Assembly: GCA_021014945.1 (NCBI GenBank)
Contig: MU266345.1
Coordinates: 99,714-163,713, forward strand
Length of the DNA stretch: 64,000 bases
Origin: Leucogyrophana mollusca
Lineage: Eukaryota; Basidiomycota; Agaricomycetes; Boletales
Reading direction: 5' to 3'
Shown: positions 9,831 through 22,653 of the stretch, in pieces
Position numbering within the stretch: position 1 is the first letter of the stretch
How the letters are laid out: the number at the start of each line of letters is the position of its first letter
Notes under the pieces: model-generated
Seen by the model: the letters and a program-made list of their open reading frames with translations, nothing else
Databases searched by the model: none
Told to the model about the DNA's origin: nothing
Made by a program: the position numbers and the translations under genes

Positions 9831-12576
9831 ATGTCTGAAACCCCACACCACCTCTCTCGTCGTACTCTCCGCATCTTCAGTGAGAACTCTTCCCTTGTGC
9901 GCTGCCACCTGGATGACCTCTCACCACCTTTAGGTATCGACGTCCGCACCACTCAGAATTTTGCCAAGAAACTAGAGTCCTACAAGCTGAAAATCGACAA
10001 TCAACGAGAATTTTGCCCCAACTTTGTCGAATACGGCAGTTTAAGACTTAGCACCACCTTCGATCCCGTCATGTGAGACGCCCAGTTGCAGGTTCTGATT
10101 CTAGTCGTAACTGGTTTTTTCGCCAGAGAGGTTGCGCCCTCCAACCACTTTACTGTGACTGTACACTACAGTTGGGCCCCCTGGGCAGTCTGGAAAAAAC
10201 CCGCCCAACCCGTGGATATATCCTTCGATCCGCAAGAGATATTGGCAGACACCCGCACCACCAGGGAAGGCCTACGAGGTAATATGCCATTTCTCCTTCG
10301 TACCTCGTTACCTGGTATTGATGATGCGATAGAATTTCAGAAGATCTATAAGAAAATTGTTGTCACCGTTGAAGTGTTACCGGTACTGTAACTTTCGGTA
10401 GAATGAAGGGGCTCATGATCATCTCTCGCTTCCAGGACCACTTACCCTCTGTTGGCGGTAACGCTGAGCAATCGCAATCGACCAGTGGCCATGCCGGGCA
10501 GTTGTCTTCGGCTAGTAGCGACGCTGGGCAGTCGCCCCCGACTGTCGGTGGTACTGGCCGGCTGCCTTCGACTAGTAGCGCCGTCCTCCGGGCTTGCCCT
10601 CGGTGAGTCAGAGTCCCCAATGCGCGGTTTTTGAAACAAAATTTCAACCTCGTCTTAAGGTTCCGGTTATTGGTGATAGGAAAGGTGATACTGATTTGGT
10701 CTTGCCTTCATAGGCGGGCAACTCATGATGCCATTTAGACAGGTGTCGGCAAGTCGTCGTTAATCCAGCATGCATTCAACATCGGAGAAGTAGTACGCTA
10801 ATCATATCGAGTATTGCACCGACCACCGTTCTAATTGTACCTCCTAGCACGTTTCAGACACGACGCGGGGAGAAGCACACATCGACCAGGAGTTCATCGC
10901 GCCAGAAAACGAACGATTTGTTCTGCACGACAGTCAAGGTTTCGAAAGTGGCGACCAAGGCAACGTCAAAATCGTGAAAGATTTTATTGCCCGCCGAAGC
11001 AACATGCCGGAGTTAAGGGACAGGCTGCATGCCGTCTGGTGGGTGCTATCGCTGGAACACGCTGTCGTGCTGATAAGCTGGTTTAAGGCTCTGTCTTGCG
11101 ACTCCTCATGCAAACGGACGTTTACTTGAGAGTGGTGTTCGGACTTTCCTCGAGTCGAGACGAGATATTCTTGGCAACAGTATGCGGTACTGATCCAAGT
11201 CGTGTTTCTGCAACTGATTCCCGATCGCAGTACCGATTGTCGTCGTGTTCACCAAACTGGATCTCTTGGCTGCTAGTTTGGATCGCGAGGCTTTTGATTC
11301 CGGCGAAGACATCGATGATGCAACCCTGGAGGGCCGTAAAACTAGCGCCTTAAATGAGTGGTGTGTCAAGCCCCTTCAGGCAGCTGCTGGGAGCGACATA
11401 CTCCAAGCTGCCGTTTCCAGTGAGTGACTGCCACGTTTTGATCTCATATGGCATCGAATAACACCACCTCAGCTGAAGAAGGCTATGAAAACACAATAGC
11501 ACGGCTACTCGAGATTACGACCACCAATGTCGACAAATATATCAATGAAGCAGCCCTGGTGGCCGTCATGGCCCAGCGTCGGAACATCCGCCTCAAGATT
11601 GAAGGGTCGATTGCGTGGGTGTGAACGTGTTATGTGTTTGCTGGTCCCGATCTCACCCATTGTACTCCTTTATAGTTTGGGCAAGAAACGTTAGTCTGGA
11701 TCCACCGGTACACTATTCGACAGTATTTCATGAACGATGTTCTTAGGGTACTGGAGCAGTTTGGCTTCAAGTGCCAATTTCGCGGGCCATACCTTGTGGG
11801 AATGCCTGCATGTCATCCATACCGACATTATCGCTGTTTGGAACTTTGAGGATCCTCACTGCGTAAGAATTATCTCTGGAGCGAGCTTGGTCACAGCCTT
11901 CTGACGCGGCGTTGTAAAAGCGCTTGTCTAGTCAGGAGTTCAGAAAGGAAATGGCTGGGATGGTTGGGAGTCTGGAGGGGAAGCCCACTGCGGATCCAAA
12001 CAGAACATTGTAAGCCACCTCTTCGACGCTCTTGGGAAAGCCATCCGCTTACTCGTGGACCCACAGTAAGTTCGGCCTATCGATGGTGGCTACAATAGCA
12101 GGCATTCTGACACCGCTGGCGGGTCCCGCTTTACCTGTCGTCGTACCCATTACCGCGGGTATTGCTTTGGTTGCGTGGGCATACACCATTTATCAGAAGT
12201 CGTGAGTACAGGTGTGGTCTACCCATTTTGAAACCGCTTAGATGACCACATATTAAGTCACGATGTACTGCGGCAGTTCATGGCGTACATTGTGGACTTG
12301 ATGTGCATCATGCAGATCCTTTTCCTCGTATCACCACAAGGGCCTGTCTCTCCCGAAACCATTCAACTTGCCGTTAGGGCGTACAGCGAATCGGAGGCGG
12401 GGAAAGATCAGGTTCATTCTCTAATTCGGGCTTACGAGCCATCGGCGGCGCTTACTCGTGCTGGACGGGACCACGCACTGGAGAAAATTATCAAGTTGAT
12501 CAACGACCATCGTATCGAGCCTGAAGAAATATCCAGCCTGAGGGCAAAAATCCCAAATTTGGACAAGTTGTCGTGA
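9831..12576 (+). CDS. G-domain (P-loop) GTPase with N-terminal C2-like region and C-terminal hydrophobic segment
   Basis: A TRAFAC-type GTP-binding protein of a group expanded in Agaricomycetes; its cellular role is not known to me. A continuous 15-exon model runs 9831-9879, 9934-10072, 10127-10382, 10436-10602, 10660-10684, 10739-10789, 10848-11038, 11088-11179, 11231-11419, 11473-11614, 11676-11689, 11747-11862, 11932-12009, 12067-12201 and 12258-12576. The N-terminal part (TLRIFSIDVRTTQNFAKKLE onward) looks beta-rich, possibly C2-like. A Ser/Gly-rich linker with AEQS/AGQS repeats follows. Motifs: G1 FRLLVIGKTGVGKSSLIQHA, G3-like LHDSQGFESG, G4 IPIVVVFTKLDLL. The C-terminus has a long hydrophobic stretch (MVATIAGILTPLAGPALPVV and on) and an acidic helical tail. 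Several exons are tiny (25 and 14 nt). The frame is intact throughout. Confidence 0.82.
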
Positions 12577-12739
12577 CTTGACGGTCCGGGTTTGGTTCAT
12601 GTTCCGTAAGTACGTGTTTTGTATCTATGTATCAATGGCCTAATGCAGCGACTGGTTGAAGGAGATACCATGGGCTCCAGCGGGTTTCTGTATGCTCGAG
12701 TATGATCATCTACGTACATCTACGTGACATTGCTATCAT

Positions 12740-12905
12740 CCATACATTCCATCAATCTATGCTTTGTGTATCATCAGAATAGTGAGACCTACAAGTGTTT
12801 GTACTGATCGTATGATTCCATTTTCTGCAGAAAAATTTCCTGACAAGTACATCGGTCGGATGTACTTAGACTAGCATACTCGATTTCGGCTGCCACTCAT
12901 GTACA
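12740..12905. repeat. Diverged copy of the 3' end of the PX pseudogene
   Basis: Plus-strand sequence containing tcagaatagtgagacctac, the agtgtttgtactgatcgtatga stretch, ggatgtactta and ggctgccact matches the same blocks in the same order at about 1078-1205 (tagaatagtgagccctc, agtgttcgtgctggttgtatga, agatgtacta, agctgccact). In the first copy this is the 3' end of the PX-domain pseudogene. Here it lies just downstream of a peptidase gene and has no reading frame. It is probably a remnant of a duplicated segment. Confidence 0.6.
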
Positions 12906-12928
12906 TAGTGCTCCTGAATTTTTCAACA

Positions 12929-13927
12929 TCAATCACCCTTCAAGTAAGCCCCCAGAATCAACATGTATCTCTCCGTCTCCTCTAGATGAGGCACGTGAGC
13001 AGAATCCGCGAATTGTACCCATTTGACATTCGGTATGTGCTTGAAGAACGGAAGCACTACTTTGTCCTGTGCTTCATCGTACTGTCCGTTGATGAGTAGT
13101 GTCGGGACCTTGATCTTATGTAGGTCATCAACCACACTCCATGTCTTCAAAGACCCAGTGATATGGAATTCCGTGGGCCCATTCCTGTGACAGTGCGAAC
13201 GGCGACGTTCCGAGATGAGAAGAGACCAACAAAGTAAGTAGCCAAGGAAAACGTACATAGTTAGATAGACAGTCGAGTCTTTGTCCATCCAGTCGAACGA
13301 ATCCGCTAGAGGTTTCGGCATCGGGTGAATCCGACACAAATGGCGATCATAAAATACTGTCGTCGCATCGATGTACTCCTTGTCATAAATGGTCCCATCA
13401 GCCTCGTGCTTATTCAGAGCATCCTGCACATCCTGGGGGAGTTCCTTCCTCAACTCGTTTGCTACCTCTACCCAGAGCGGCATGCTCGCAGGCGAGTCCG
13501 CGATAATGAGCTTCTTCAAGCCCGCGGGCTGCTGTATTGCGTACGAAGCGGCGAGCATGCCGCCCCACGAATGTCCCAACAGCGCATAGTCGTCATGGAT
13601 CCCAAGATGCGAGAGCAGGTTGTGCAGCTCATCGATGAAGAGCTGCACCGTCCAGAAGGCAGTGTCGCCGTTCTTTTCGCGAAGGTGCGTTGAGCGGCCG
13701 TTGCCGAGTTGGTCGTAGAGGACGACGGGGATGGAGTAGAGGCGGTAGATCTCTGAGAAAATGTCAAGGTATTCGTGAGGAGAGCCTGGGCCTCCGTGCA
13801 GGACGACGAGAGGGCGGTGCGTGCGTGAGGTGAGGTCACCGTATACTTTGTACCAGGTCATGCACGGTTTGCCTGCGGCAGGAACATCAAAGCTCGCTTC
13901 ACCTTCAATAGCCTTGACAGAACACAT
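12929..13927 (-). CDS. Proline iminopeptidase-type alpha/beta hydrolase (S33)
   Basis: Peptidase family S33 enzymes remove N-terminal residues, mainly proline, from small peptides; some fungal members act on L-amino-acid amides. Exons 13927-13257 and 13184-12929 with a 72-nt intron give 308 aa, the usual size. Features: RPLVVLHGGPGSPHEYL (oxyanion region), nucleophile elbow LLGHSWGGM, a cap domain, acid motif LINGQYDEAQD and catalytic His in FADSAHVPHLEE. I chose the ATG at 13927 (MCSVKAIEGEASFDVP) because family similarity begins there; the frame stays open to an ATG at 13993, which adds 22 residues without family resemblance. The protein appears cytosolic. Confidence 0.88.
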   Translation of the reverse strand: MCSVKAIEGEASFDVPAAGKPCMTWYKVYGDLTSRTHRPLVVLHGGPGSPHEYLDIFSEIYRLYSIPVVLYDQLGNGRSTHLREKNGDTAFWTVQLFIDELHNLLSHLGIHDDYALLGHSWGGMLAASYAIQQPAGLKKLIIADSPASMPLWVEVANELRKELPQDVQDALNKHEADGTIYDKEYIDATTVFYDRHLCRIHPMPKPLADSFDWMDKDSTVYLTMYVFLGYLLCWSLLISERRRSHCHRNGPTEFHITGSLKTWSVVDDLHKIKVPTLLINGQYDEAQDKVVLPFFKHIPNVKWVQFADSAHVPHLEETERYMLILGAYLKGD

Positions 13928-14513
13928 ATTGATCAACGCTTTGGTACGAGGAATGTTAGCCGTACTCTGCCTCTTTCGATACCAGTGAAACACACCAGGT
14001 CTGTGTTCGTCTACGTGGAGTCAAACAGGGATGGGAAGCATATAGTATGCTCTTCGCGGATTATTATACTCATGGAAATTGAGATAAGTAAAACGGGGTC
14101 GGATGCGGCACGAGGTCTTGCTGTGAGTATGCACGAAGTCTGTGAGAGTATGAAGATCGACCATGTGCATTCCTTCGATGAAGGGATACGCACTTGCTTG
14201 AAATATCCAAGGCTCTAATATGACCCGCTGGCCCATCGAGCCTCCCAATCAACCAGTGTCGATATCTGCATTATCGGTACACTCCCAGCGATCGTGGTGG
14301 TAGTGAGCAACTCGCGGAACTAGTGAATGTATAATAAATAAATACGTGGATAAGCTTCATACGCGCTCACGTGGCCGCGACCGCGTTTCAATCAATTTTG
14401 GGTTGGTTCGTTTTTCTGCCAAACCGAACAAGTCAACTTCAGCTTCTGCTGAACATAGGCCCTTCCGCTGGAGGAATTGTACTCATTCGCACTGCCCAAG
14501 AGGCTCCCACATA
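13928..14513. other. Intergenic between divergent genes
   Basis: About 590 bp between the divergent peptidase and J-domain genes. It contains AT-rich stretches such as gtataataaataaatac near 14328. No coding frame is convincing. It presumably contains both promoters. Confidence 0.4.
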
Positions 14514-15304
14514 TGACTATAGGTTTGACCTTATACGATGTCCTTGGGATATCCAACACTGCGACCACAGAAGACGGTTCGTGCTTCTTTATGATTCGGT
14601 GTCGATTTGACGTACTAAGGCACGACTGTCGGTGCAGTTCGAAAGGCATATAAACTGAAAGCCCTCGAGACGCACCCGGACAAACTCGAGCCTACTGCGG
14701 ATGAACGCGAACGGAAGGCTGCAGAGGGGAAGTTCCGCAATGTATGGTCGCGTTATTATTATTGAGTTAGGAAGTCAGCTGGCTACGAGGATGCTTATGC
14801 TGAATGCCCACAGGTATGCGACGCTTTTGAGGTCTTGAGTGATCCAAAGAAGCGCAAGGTACGTCGATCGTCTCTGCTACCCATGATTCGATGCGATGAG
14901 TCCTGATCGCGTCCTAGGCATATGATGATCGCATACAGATGGCGAGGATGAACAAGAAGGCTTGGGATGAAGAAAAGGAGAGACGGTCCAAGGAACGCGA
15001 AGAATGGGCTCGCCAGGCTAAGGAAAGAAGTGAAGCCCGAATGAAAGAACGCGCACAGCTCTACGACGATATTCGCAAGGCCAAGGAAGAGAAGGCTCTG
15101 TACGCTGCGGTTGTCGATCGACTATACCAAGAGCTACGCGACAGAAACCCCGAGTGGGAGATACGGAGAAAGCAAGCTTTACAGGTACAGTGTCCAATTA
15201 TCCTAACTCTCGTCGTTGTCTGTTGATCTTGGTCTTGAATCTCGTGTCAGCGCAAGGCGATGTCAGAGAAGGGGCAGATGCCACGACGGGCTCAATCCTA
15301 CTAG
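14514..15304 (+). CDS. J-domain co-chaperone (DnaJ-like, short class C)
   Basis: An Hsp70 co-chaperone. Exons 14514-14577, 14639-14741, 14814-14858, 14918-15184 and 15251-15304 join in frame and give about 177 aa. The N-terminus MTIGLTLYDVLGISNTATTE starts the J domain. The HPD motif is present (KALETHPDKLEP), followed by FEVLSDPKKRKAYDDR. The rest is a highly charged coiled-coil (EEKERRSKEREEWARQAKER) ending in GQMPRRAQSY. There is no Gly/Phe region or zinc finger, so it is a class C J protein. Specific clients cannot be told from the sequence. Confidence 0.85.
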
Positions 15305-15546
15305 GACGATTCATCCTTTTTCTCTTTTCCTTTCTCTTGTTCGGCACTCACTTTTTTTTTTTATCAATTATCTATTTCCCAGCGCCAGGGAGTTTCTTTA
15401 TTCGGGCCAATGTTGTATTTCTTTCCATGTTGTTGTTCACATATTTAACATTTGGATATTCAGCTAATGCATGAGCACGGTGGATTCATGGGTCTGCTTG
15501 GACGATGAATGGCACGTCGGGCATAGTGCGGGAAAGAGAACTTGCA

Positions 15547-16128
15547 TCAAATATGCCCCAAGGCTTTCAATCGACTTCCCGCTATCAGCCCTACATCATT
15601 CACGGCCCTGTTCAGCTCCTGTCTCCAGTATTCATCATCTTCGCTAATCGGGACGAGGGTATCAATGCTAGGGTCGTCAGGTGAGAGCGAGTGTTCGATG
15701 CCCAATTTATCCTCCATCTCTTGGGCGATCGCGGCTCTACTTCTTCCATTGACGAATGTGATGTAGCGCAAGCCGTTGTATTTGCGCTCGTAGCAGGCAT
15801 TGAGGTGGGCTAAACGAAGGAGCACTTCGGGAGGTGTAGCGGTGCCCTGCTCTTTTGAACTGAGTGCTGAAAGGTTCTTCGTCGCCCCGATGCGCGGATG
15901 GGCCTTTATGAACTGGGCGCGTCGGGAGTCGCCGCATTTGTTGAGCGTATCTACGGCGAGCTCGATGAGAGCCGAATAAGAGGTTACCGAGGGAAGAGCG
16001 GTGGAATCGGCGAGCTGAGGGACGACATCGCGGAAGAGGACTTCAGATGGCTCGAATAGCAGTGATAGCGCTTGACCAAGGGAATCCCTGTCGCCAGAGA
16101 GGACGTCTTGGAGTGATGGGAGGGACAT
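15547..16128 (-). CDS. 2-oxo-4-hydroxy-4-carboxy-5-ureidoimidazoline (OHCU) decarboxylase
   Basis: Catalyses the last step of urate oxidation, converting OHCU to S-allantoin, downstream of urate oxidase and HIU hydrolase, often in peroxisomes. It is a single 193-codon exon, a normal size. Family hallmarks: LFEPS near the N-terminus, the HPRIG motif (KAHPRIGATKNLS) with its catalytic His, a LNACYERKYNGLRYITFVNG stretch with GRSRAAI, and a conserved C-terminal ELNRAVNDVGLIAGSRL helix. The C-terminus (ALGHI) lacks an SKL-like peroxisomal signal. Start is the ATG at 16128. Confidence 0.92.
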   Translation of the reverse strand: MSLPSLQDVLSGDRDSLGQALSLLFEPSEVLFRDVVPQLADSTALPSVTSYSALIELAVDTLNKCGDSRRAQFIKAHPRIGATKNLSALSSKEQGTATPPEVLLRLAHLNACYERKYNGLRYITFVNGRSRAAIAQEMEDKLGIEHSLSPDDPSIDTLVPISEDDEYWRQELNRAVNDVGLIAGSRLKALGHI

Positions 16129-16318
16129 GGTTTGATCGCATCGACGAGTGGCGAGGTGGAGTCCATGTGATCTAATCTAATCCAAGACTAGGTCACCATG
16201 CAGCCATACGGTCCGACAAATGCCCGCCCAGCGTATGTTCTCCCTATATAATATGGCAACCTATGAGAACACATTAATTTGCTATCCCTCCTCAAGCTAG
16301 CGTACCCATCTGCAAGAA

Positions 16319-17937
16319 ATGGCATCTGCACAACCTTTCGTCCTTCGTTGGGGGATCATCTCGACTGGCCGTATCGCCAGTTGCTTTGTCAAGGTAAGGG
16401 GCTATCTCCTCCACTCTGCTTCATCAATACATATCTCAACTATCGTCGATTCATCAGGATGCATTGGTAGATCCCAAGACGTGAGTGATATGCCAGTTAC
16501 GATCTAGTGTTTGAGATCGCCTGACGATCCCACAGCCGCGACGTACACGACGTCGTTCATAAAATAACTGCCGTAGGGTCACGCAGCGTAGCCAAGGCAG
16601 ACGAGTTCATCGCCGAGTTCGCTGGTGGCGACAAATCGATCAAGGGGTACGGCAGTTACACTGAAGTGTTTGCAGATAAGGTGCGCATCCTTCGAGAGCT
16701 ATAGGCAACGCAGCCCTAACCCACCCGTGGCGGAACCCAGAACGTAGACGCTGTGTACATCGGTTGGTCGACCCGGTCTACCTATAATTTATCCCATGGT
16801 GCTCATTATGATACGGCGCGAGCGCAGGCACCCCCCACACTTTCCACTACGATAATGCACTCGAGGCTATCAAGGCAAAGAAGCATGTTCTCTGTGAGAA
16901 GCCTGTGACCTGCAACGGAGCGGAGCTCCGATCCCTTCTCGCAGCCGCCAAGGAACACGGCGTCTTTTTCATGGAAGCGCTATGGACGCGTTTTCAACCC
17001 CTGACGAAGGAGGTCAAGAAACTCGCCGAAAGCGGTGTCCTCGGTGACCCCGTCGCGCTGCAAGCCGATTTGTCAGGGGACTTTGGAATCAACAGTATGC
17101 ACCATCGACCAGACTCCGTGGCAATCACAGGGTACTGATGGAGGTCGCAGATCTTCCCAAGTCTCACAGAATCCTCGACCCGGCCCTTGGAGGCGGTGCG
17201 TTGCTCGATCTGTAAGTCTCCAGCAGTTCGAACCATACTGTGAACTAAAATGAACTCTGTCTATCAGCGGCCCCTATCCACTTATCTGGGTGAGTCTCGC
17301 GTGTCGTAAGTGAAAAGAATTCGGCTTACATACCTTCGCACCGTTAGGCTATCCTAGCTCTGTACGAGCACCCCTCCAACAACGGCGCCAATCCCTCTGA
17401 TATTTCCGGCACGATGCTCAAAACACCCCTCACTGGTGTCGACCGTAGCACCTCCTACACCGTCACCTTCTCCCCCACTTCCTCATCCGACAAGAACACC
17501 CTCTCCGCTCAAGCCATCATGAGCTGCAACATCAACGCGCAAGCATACCAGACCGGTGTCATCATCCGTTACGAGCGCGGTACGATCACGATCCCTGCGC
17601 CAATATTCTGCCCCAAGTCGTTCACGGTGCAGTACCTCAACGGGAAGGGCACGGTTGCGAAAGAGGAGACGCGGAAGTTTGAGTATGTCGGGAGTGGGTG
17701 GCACTTCCAGGCGGATGAGGTCGCGAGATGTGTAAGGGATGGGAAGGCGGAGAGTGAGCTTTGGGGACACAATAAAAGCCTGCTTGAGATGGATATATTC
17801 GATGAGGTGAGCAAATGGGCTCCAGACTTCGTGTTGAGATCGAGGGTGGCTCATCACAGGGCTTGGTTCTTAGGTGCGACGCCAAGGGGGATACAAATTC
17901 CCGCCCGGTGTGGAAAAAGTAGTCTAAACTGCGAGTG
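16319..17937 (+). CDS. Gfo/Idh/MocA-family NAD(P)-dependent dehydrogenase (dihydrodiol / D-xylose dehydrogenase-like)
   Basis: Oxidises a sugar or trans-dihydrodiol using NAD(P); the substrate is not decidable here. Exons 16319-16393, 16458-16480, 16536-16680, 16741-16762, 16828-17094, 17151-17211, 17268-17289, 17348-17806 and 17874-17937 join in frame. Family features: RWGIISTGRIASCFVK (Rossmann start, IISTGRIA), GTPHTFHYDNALEAIKAKKH with VLCEKPVTCN (the EKP motif), MEALWTRFQP, and LDPALGGGALLDLGPYPLIW containing the conserved GGGAL-D-GPYP. The C-terminus is HFQADEVARCVRDGK followed by LEMDIFDEVRRQGGYKFPPG. There are nine exons, two of only 22-23 nt. No lesions were found. Confidence 0.88.
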
Positions 17938-18275
17938 CTTCCAGCCGGGAATCCTTCACCACTGTTTTGTTATCTTCAATTATTTTTCTATGTTGTATTA
18001 TATCATTACCCGCAAACATGGATTTCTGTCTATTGAAACTCACCCTTCGCGGTCCTGTCGCCTCCAAACCCAAGTACAACGCCATCTCCAATAGCGTCCA
18101 GCAGACGCCAGCATACCGGCTAAGTACCACTAAAGCTAGCGGTTAAACGTGCTGGTTTGACCCCCGGATTCCAGGAGTCGCGCTACGCAACGGACACGAA
18201 ATAAGGTTATTTATACCCGCTCATCATCCACTTGCTAACATTTCCGATAGTTGTGATACATGGATTTGCCTGCTA

Positions 18276-20509
18276 TCAATCTCGGAGACGCTTAGAAATG
18301 TCAAACAGCGTGTTCATGATCCCTTGGGCGTCTTTCCGAATACCATTATGAACGTTCTGGTTCGTGATGTACTGTTCGGTGTTCGCGATGGCGGCAGCTG
18401 TTTCCTGTGCCAGGTCGAAATCGACATACCTGGCGAGGACGAAATTGAGCTGCAGTATCAGGACGAGAAAAAGAGACGCACATGTCATCATAGTATCTAT
18501 TGAATACGGCCATTCAGCTTGAAGACATCAGCAAAGAAGCGAACAGAGTCACTCACGTGGCAGCGTTAACCTTGACCTTGTTCCGAGCTAACTGCGAGAT
18601 ATCGTACAAGTCCCCCCAGTTGCTGTCGGAGGCTAGCAACTCAGCAGCCCCTCGAAGAGGGCGAAGATTTATGTAGTCGTCGAACATGTCAGGGAATATC
18701 TAAATGCGATGATGAGTTAGTGAACCTATCAAAAACACAAAGTGAACACCAAACCATTTCCCCTGTGAAATACACCGGGGTATCTTCCGCCTGCTTCTTG
18801 GCCTCTTCCCAGCGAAACTGAGGGAATTCTTTCAAAATTCGGCTGGCGGACCAGTTGGCTGCGCGGCTGACCGAAGAACAAATATTGGCCTGTCGTCATC
18901 GACTTGGCAGCCCGAAGCAGAGGTAAAACGCACCCTTGGCAATAAATCGGCTCATGTAGGATAGCATAGATCGGGTTGGTGTCGAAGGCCTGTTTCCCTT
19001 GAACAGCGTCAAGGAGACCGTAAGATAGCGAGCCAGAGGTTTCAAGATCAGTGGCAGCTCGTAGGACAAGCTCTAATTCACCCTTTAGCAGTGGGCGGAA
19101 CGGCCACCAGTGAGAAACTTACGATGAACACGGTCAATACCACCTGGCGACGGCGGGATATGTGAGCACGGGAATAATCATATTGGACTCGAAGCTTGAA
19201 TAGGTACCATGCATCCCAAAGTCAAAACCGAGCTGAAGCCAACGAGACGGAGTTAGCTGGCCACCGTTTGGTAGCTCGACGTGGTTGCCGTCGAGGTGCG
19301 AAAGGATCTTTCGGACCTGCATGGACGATTAGAAGATGCGAGAAGCGATAAGTGGTGGATCGATTACACGCTGGACATCCCGAGGGTACTTCTCATAGTA
19401 TACCACATTTCGCTTTGCGACTCTATCTGATACAAAGTGGCTCAGCAAAGTTCATAGCATGCTTACCCAGGGGCAGCGCGGCTCACTGAACAGTCTTCGA
19501 TAGGCGGGGTCAGGGTGGTCAATGAGCGGTGGCAGCCCGCCGGTCAGGAAGACCTCTTTCAGCCCTTCGCTGTAGAAGGAGAGGTACGTCGTCGCGCAGA
19601 ATCCTCCAAAGCTCTGACCCATAATGGTCCACTTTCGAGCTTCTCCATCCTCTTTGCCGCTAAGAAGCGCCTTCCTGACAACTTCGCAGTCCCTCACTGA
19701 AACGGAAGTCGGGGGTTGAGGTCAATTCGTCGTGCAGGGAGGGGTGACTGCACCCACCGATGTTGTCCGCCCGAAAGTGCTTGAGATAACGCGCGATTTC
19801 TTCGTCGGTTTTTCCAGCGAAAGATGATATCGAAATCGGGGTGCTCAGGCCCGTCCCTCTTTGGTCCAACCAAAGCGTCTACTCGTACACAAGGTCAGAC
19901 TCAGAGGTGGTCCGCTGCCGTTCAGTCGTCCGACCACGACTAACCTGATATCCTTTCTTGTGGATCTACACAAGTAGGATAGAGCTTATGAGCCGCAACA
20001 ACGAAATGCCAAGGAAGAGCGCCGTACGACACCTGCTAGCTCCAGGCTGGAGAATAGATCGACTTCGAATCCGGGGCCCCCTGAAACATCTTGTCAGCAA
20101 CACATAACGCGCGACACGACATAGGTGACCTTGGAGGTACAGGACTGTAAGACCCGGGGGCGCACAATTAATCGCAAGGTTATGGACCGACGCTATGGGG
20201 AAAGACTTACAGTATGGGAGGTCTGCTTCTCCGTGACCTGGAGATTCCTTCACTTCATCCAAAGGAACAAGATTGCGCACAAACACGCGGATCTTCTCGC
20301 CATTTGGTGTTGCATAGTCCAATGGGACGGAGAAGAACCGCTCGATAACCTTGATCGAACCTGCAATGTGAACAAGGCAAGCCCGTTTGTATTAACCGCT
20401 CGAGATCATCTATGGTTGCTTGGAATCCTGATGACCCACCTTTGAGTATGTAGCTTTCCGACGTGTCTGAACTCATACCCTGATAGCTGATATGATCGGT
20501 AGACTCCAT
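18276..20509 (-). CDS. Larger S33 alpha/beta hydrolase (proline iminopeptidase family)
   Basis: A second S33 peptidase, longer than the one at 12.9 kb and interrupted by many short introns. From the N-terminus on the minus strand: SDTSESYILKG, VPLDYATPNGEKIRVFVRNL, GGPGFEVDLFSSLELAG (oxyanion region), LVWLDQRGTGLSTPIS, DCEVVRKALL, WTIMGQSFGGFCATTYLSFY (nucleophile Ser), LTGGLPPLIDHPD, LGFDFGMHG and a C-terminal block. That block is NVHNGIRKDAQGIMNTLFDI, which contains the expected His (VHNGIR). The last intron splits the codon in DDMYVDF. The start may be the ATG at 20509 or at 20476 (MSSDTSESY). Exact exon ends in the middle were not all resolved. No signal peptide is obvious. Confidence 0.82.
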
Positions 20510-20736
20510 AGACCTGGGAAAGCAGCATAGTATCAGATGGGGAACGTCTCGTGAGAAAGGAGCTAGAAGCTCGGGCGCTCAAACTATACTTGGAGTCCCT
20601 ATTGGTCTGCAAATCTCACTTGCGGGGCGAGTATCGAGTTTCATGAAACGACGTGATGTATTGCACGATGACGAATAGTAATGATACAGGCGTGAATTTC
20701 CATTACCGGTGTACAATCTCAGACACCAACAATCCC

Positions 20737-22653
<1,917 letters not shown>

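Noticed and set aside
10073..10104. Frameshift in the N-terminal part of the G-domain gene
   Set aside because: A 54-nt intron 10073-10126 (gtgaga to gccag) joins the two frames perfectly, so the gene is intact there.
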